12,606 nucleotides of DNA from Campylobacteraceae bacterium (lineage in GTDB: Bacteria > Campylobacterota > Campylobacteria > Campylobacterales > Campylobacteraceae). The notes beneath the pieces are model-generated. The model worked only from the letters and a program-made list of their open reading frames with translations. It did no database searches and had not been told where the DNA came from. This document shows positions 12,265-12,606 of the stretch, in pieces (the stretch's first letter is position 1; each line of letters opens with the position of its first letter). The stretch spans positions 1 to 12,606 of the forward strand of contig JAIRQK010000062.1 in NCBI GenBank assembly GCA_031256525.1, read 5' to 3'. Position numbers and translations under genes: made by a program.

Positions 12265-12465
12265 TTACCTATTAAGGCAACTATCAACTCTTTTGGCTAT
12301 TTCATCAACTCTACCCGACAAATACCAAATCGCACCAACATCGCTTTTTTTATTACTATTAGCCGAAGTATTAGCCCATAGATTTAATAATTGAGCGATA
12401 GCCATTAAATCATTTACTACATCATCTAAAACATCATCTAAAACATCATTTGTACTCTTTTCCAT
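12265..12465 (-). CDS. Small unknown acidic protein, 66 residues
   Basis: The - strand frame starts with ATG at 12463-12465, preceded by AAAGGTG at good spacing, and ends TAA at 12265-12267. The N-terminus repeats Asp-Asp-Val (NDVLDDVLDDVVNDLM), coded by a 12-base tandem repeat. The C-terminal half, VGAIWYLSGRVDEIAKRVD, looks like a folded helical part. I know no function. It runs against yoeB and reads away from the repeat at the window end, so it is the only gene of the element in this orientation. Confidence 0.6.
   Translation of the reverse strand: MEKSTNDVLDDVLDDVVNDLMAIAQLLNLWANTSANSNKKSDVGAIWYLSGRVDEIAKRVDSCLNR
12419..12454. repeat. Three 12-base tandem units inside the small - strand gene
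   Basis: ACATCATCTAAA occurs twice in direct succession (12419-12430, 12431-12442), and a third, diverged unit ACATCATTTGTA follows. On the - strand the units code for four residues each, so copy changes keep the frame. Confidence 0.75.
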
Positions 12466-12584
12466 TTTTATACACCTTTAAAATTTAAAATGTTACGATT
12501 GAATATTATTACTCATAACAAGATTAAAAAAATAACCTCATCAAAAGTAAAATAAAAACTACCTAAAAAGCTACTTTTTTAATG
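12466..12584. other. AT-rich gap before the terminal repeat
   Basis: No gene is visible. On the - strand it should hold the promoter of the 66-residue gene; TAATAAT read on that strand near 12505-12511 is the best -10 candidate. I find no copy of the selC 3' end here. Confidence 0.35.
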
Positions 12585-12606
12585 TATGGCTACACATAGG
12601 CTACAC
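12585..12606 (+). repeat. 22-bp direct repeat, copy 2, cut by the window end
   Basis: The last 22 bases equal 6613-6634. The ATG at 12586 would read MATHRLH, exactly as the integrase at 6614. As the window ends inside the match, its true length is unknown. Either a second integrase gene begins here, meaning a second element in tandem, or this is the right-hand copy of a recombination site. Confidence 0.8.

Noticed and set aside
12165..12606. A copy of the selC 3' end at the right side of the element
   Set aside because: The best resemblance is TTTTCGATTTTA at 12241-12252, too weak to be an attachment site; the real right end may lie beyond the window.

Overview
The window looks like a chromosome segment of a Campylobacterota (epsilonproteobacterium), probably a free-living Sulfurimonas-like relative. 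The grounds are AT-rich DNA, Frr and PyrE sequences of the Campylobacter type, an mlaA-mlaC-RND gene string as known from Campylobacter, and a selenocysteine tRNA. I name the lineage from recalled family resemblance, not from a search.

Positions 1-6366 are a tightly packed housekeeping segment, all on the + strand: the tail of an unidentified gene, frr (ribosome recycling), pyrE (pyrimidine synthesis), an RDD membrane protein, then mlaA, mlaC, an 832-residue RND/MMPL transporter and mntP (manganese efflux). mlaA, mlaC and the RND protein make a plausible lipid-transport route between outer and inner membrane. MlaA and the RND protein share an odd acidic motif, DEFDEFE.

At 6399-6495 lies selC (tRNA-Sec, anticodon TCA). 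A mobile element of about 6 kb follows it. It begins with a tyrosine recombinase (6614-7744), then a 244-residue protein of unknown function, an AlpA/excisionase-like HTH protein, a chain of very small genes ending in a winged-helix-like protein, a non-coding block with repeats and nested hairpins (candidate origin), a short Rep_trans-like replication initiator or MobT-type relaxase, and a helical unknown. Then come an orphan HicB-like antitoxin and a complete yefM-yoeB toxin-antitoxin pair. A small gene on the - strand faces the toxin. The last 22 bases repeat exactly the first codons of the integrase and the base before them, so either a second related integrase starts here or the element is bounded by direct repeats.

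I see no capsid, Zot, primase, type IV secretion or CRISPR component, so the element looks like a minimal integrative replicon, a satellite or a mobilisable element, rather than a complete phage or a self-transmissible ICE. The signals I find most interesting are a four-segment set of complementary sequences (9130-9252) able to hide or expose the ribosome binding site of the winged-helix gene, the 22-bp repeat, a membrane-helix coding stretch lying just past the stop codon of the 244-residue gene, the origin-like block before rep, near-identical promoter blocks in front of the HicB-like gene and yefM, and an anomalous 3' end of the selC acceptor stem.
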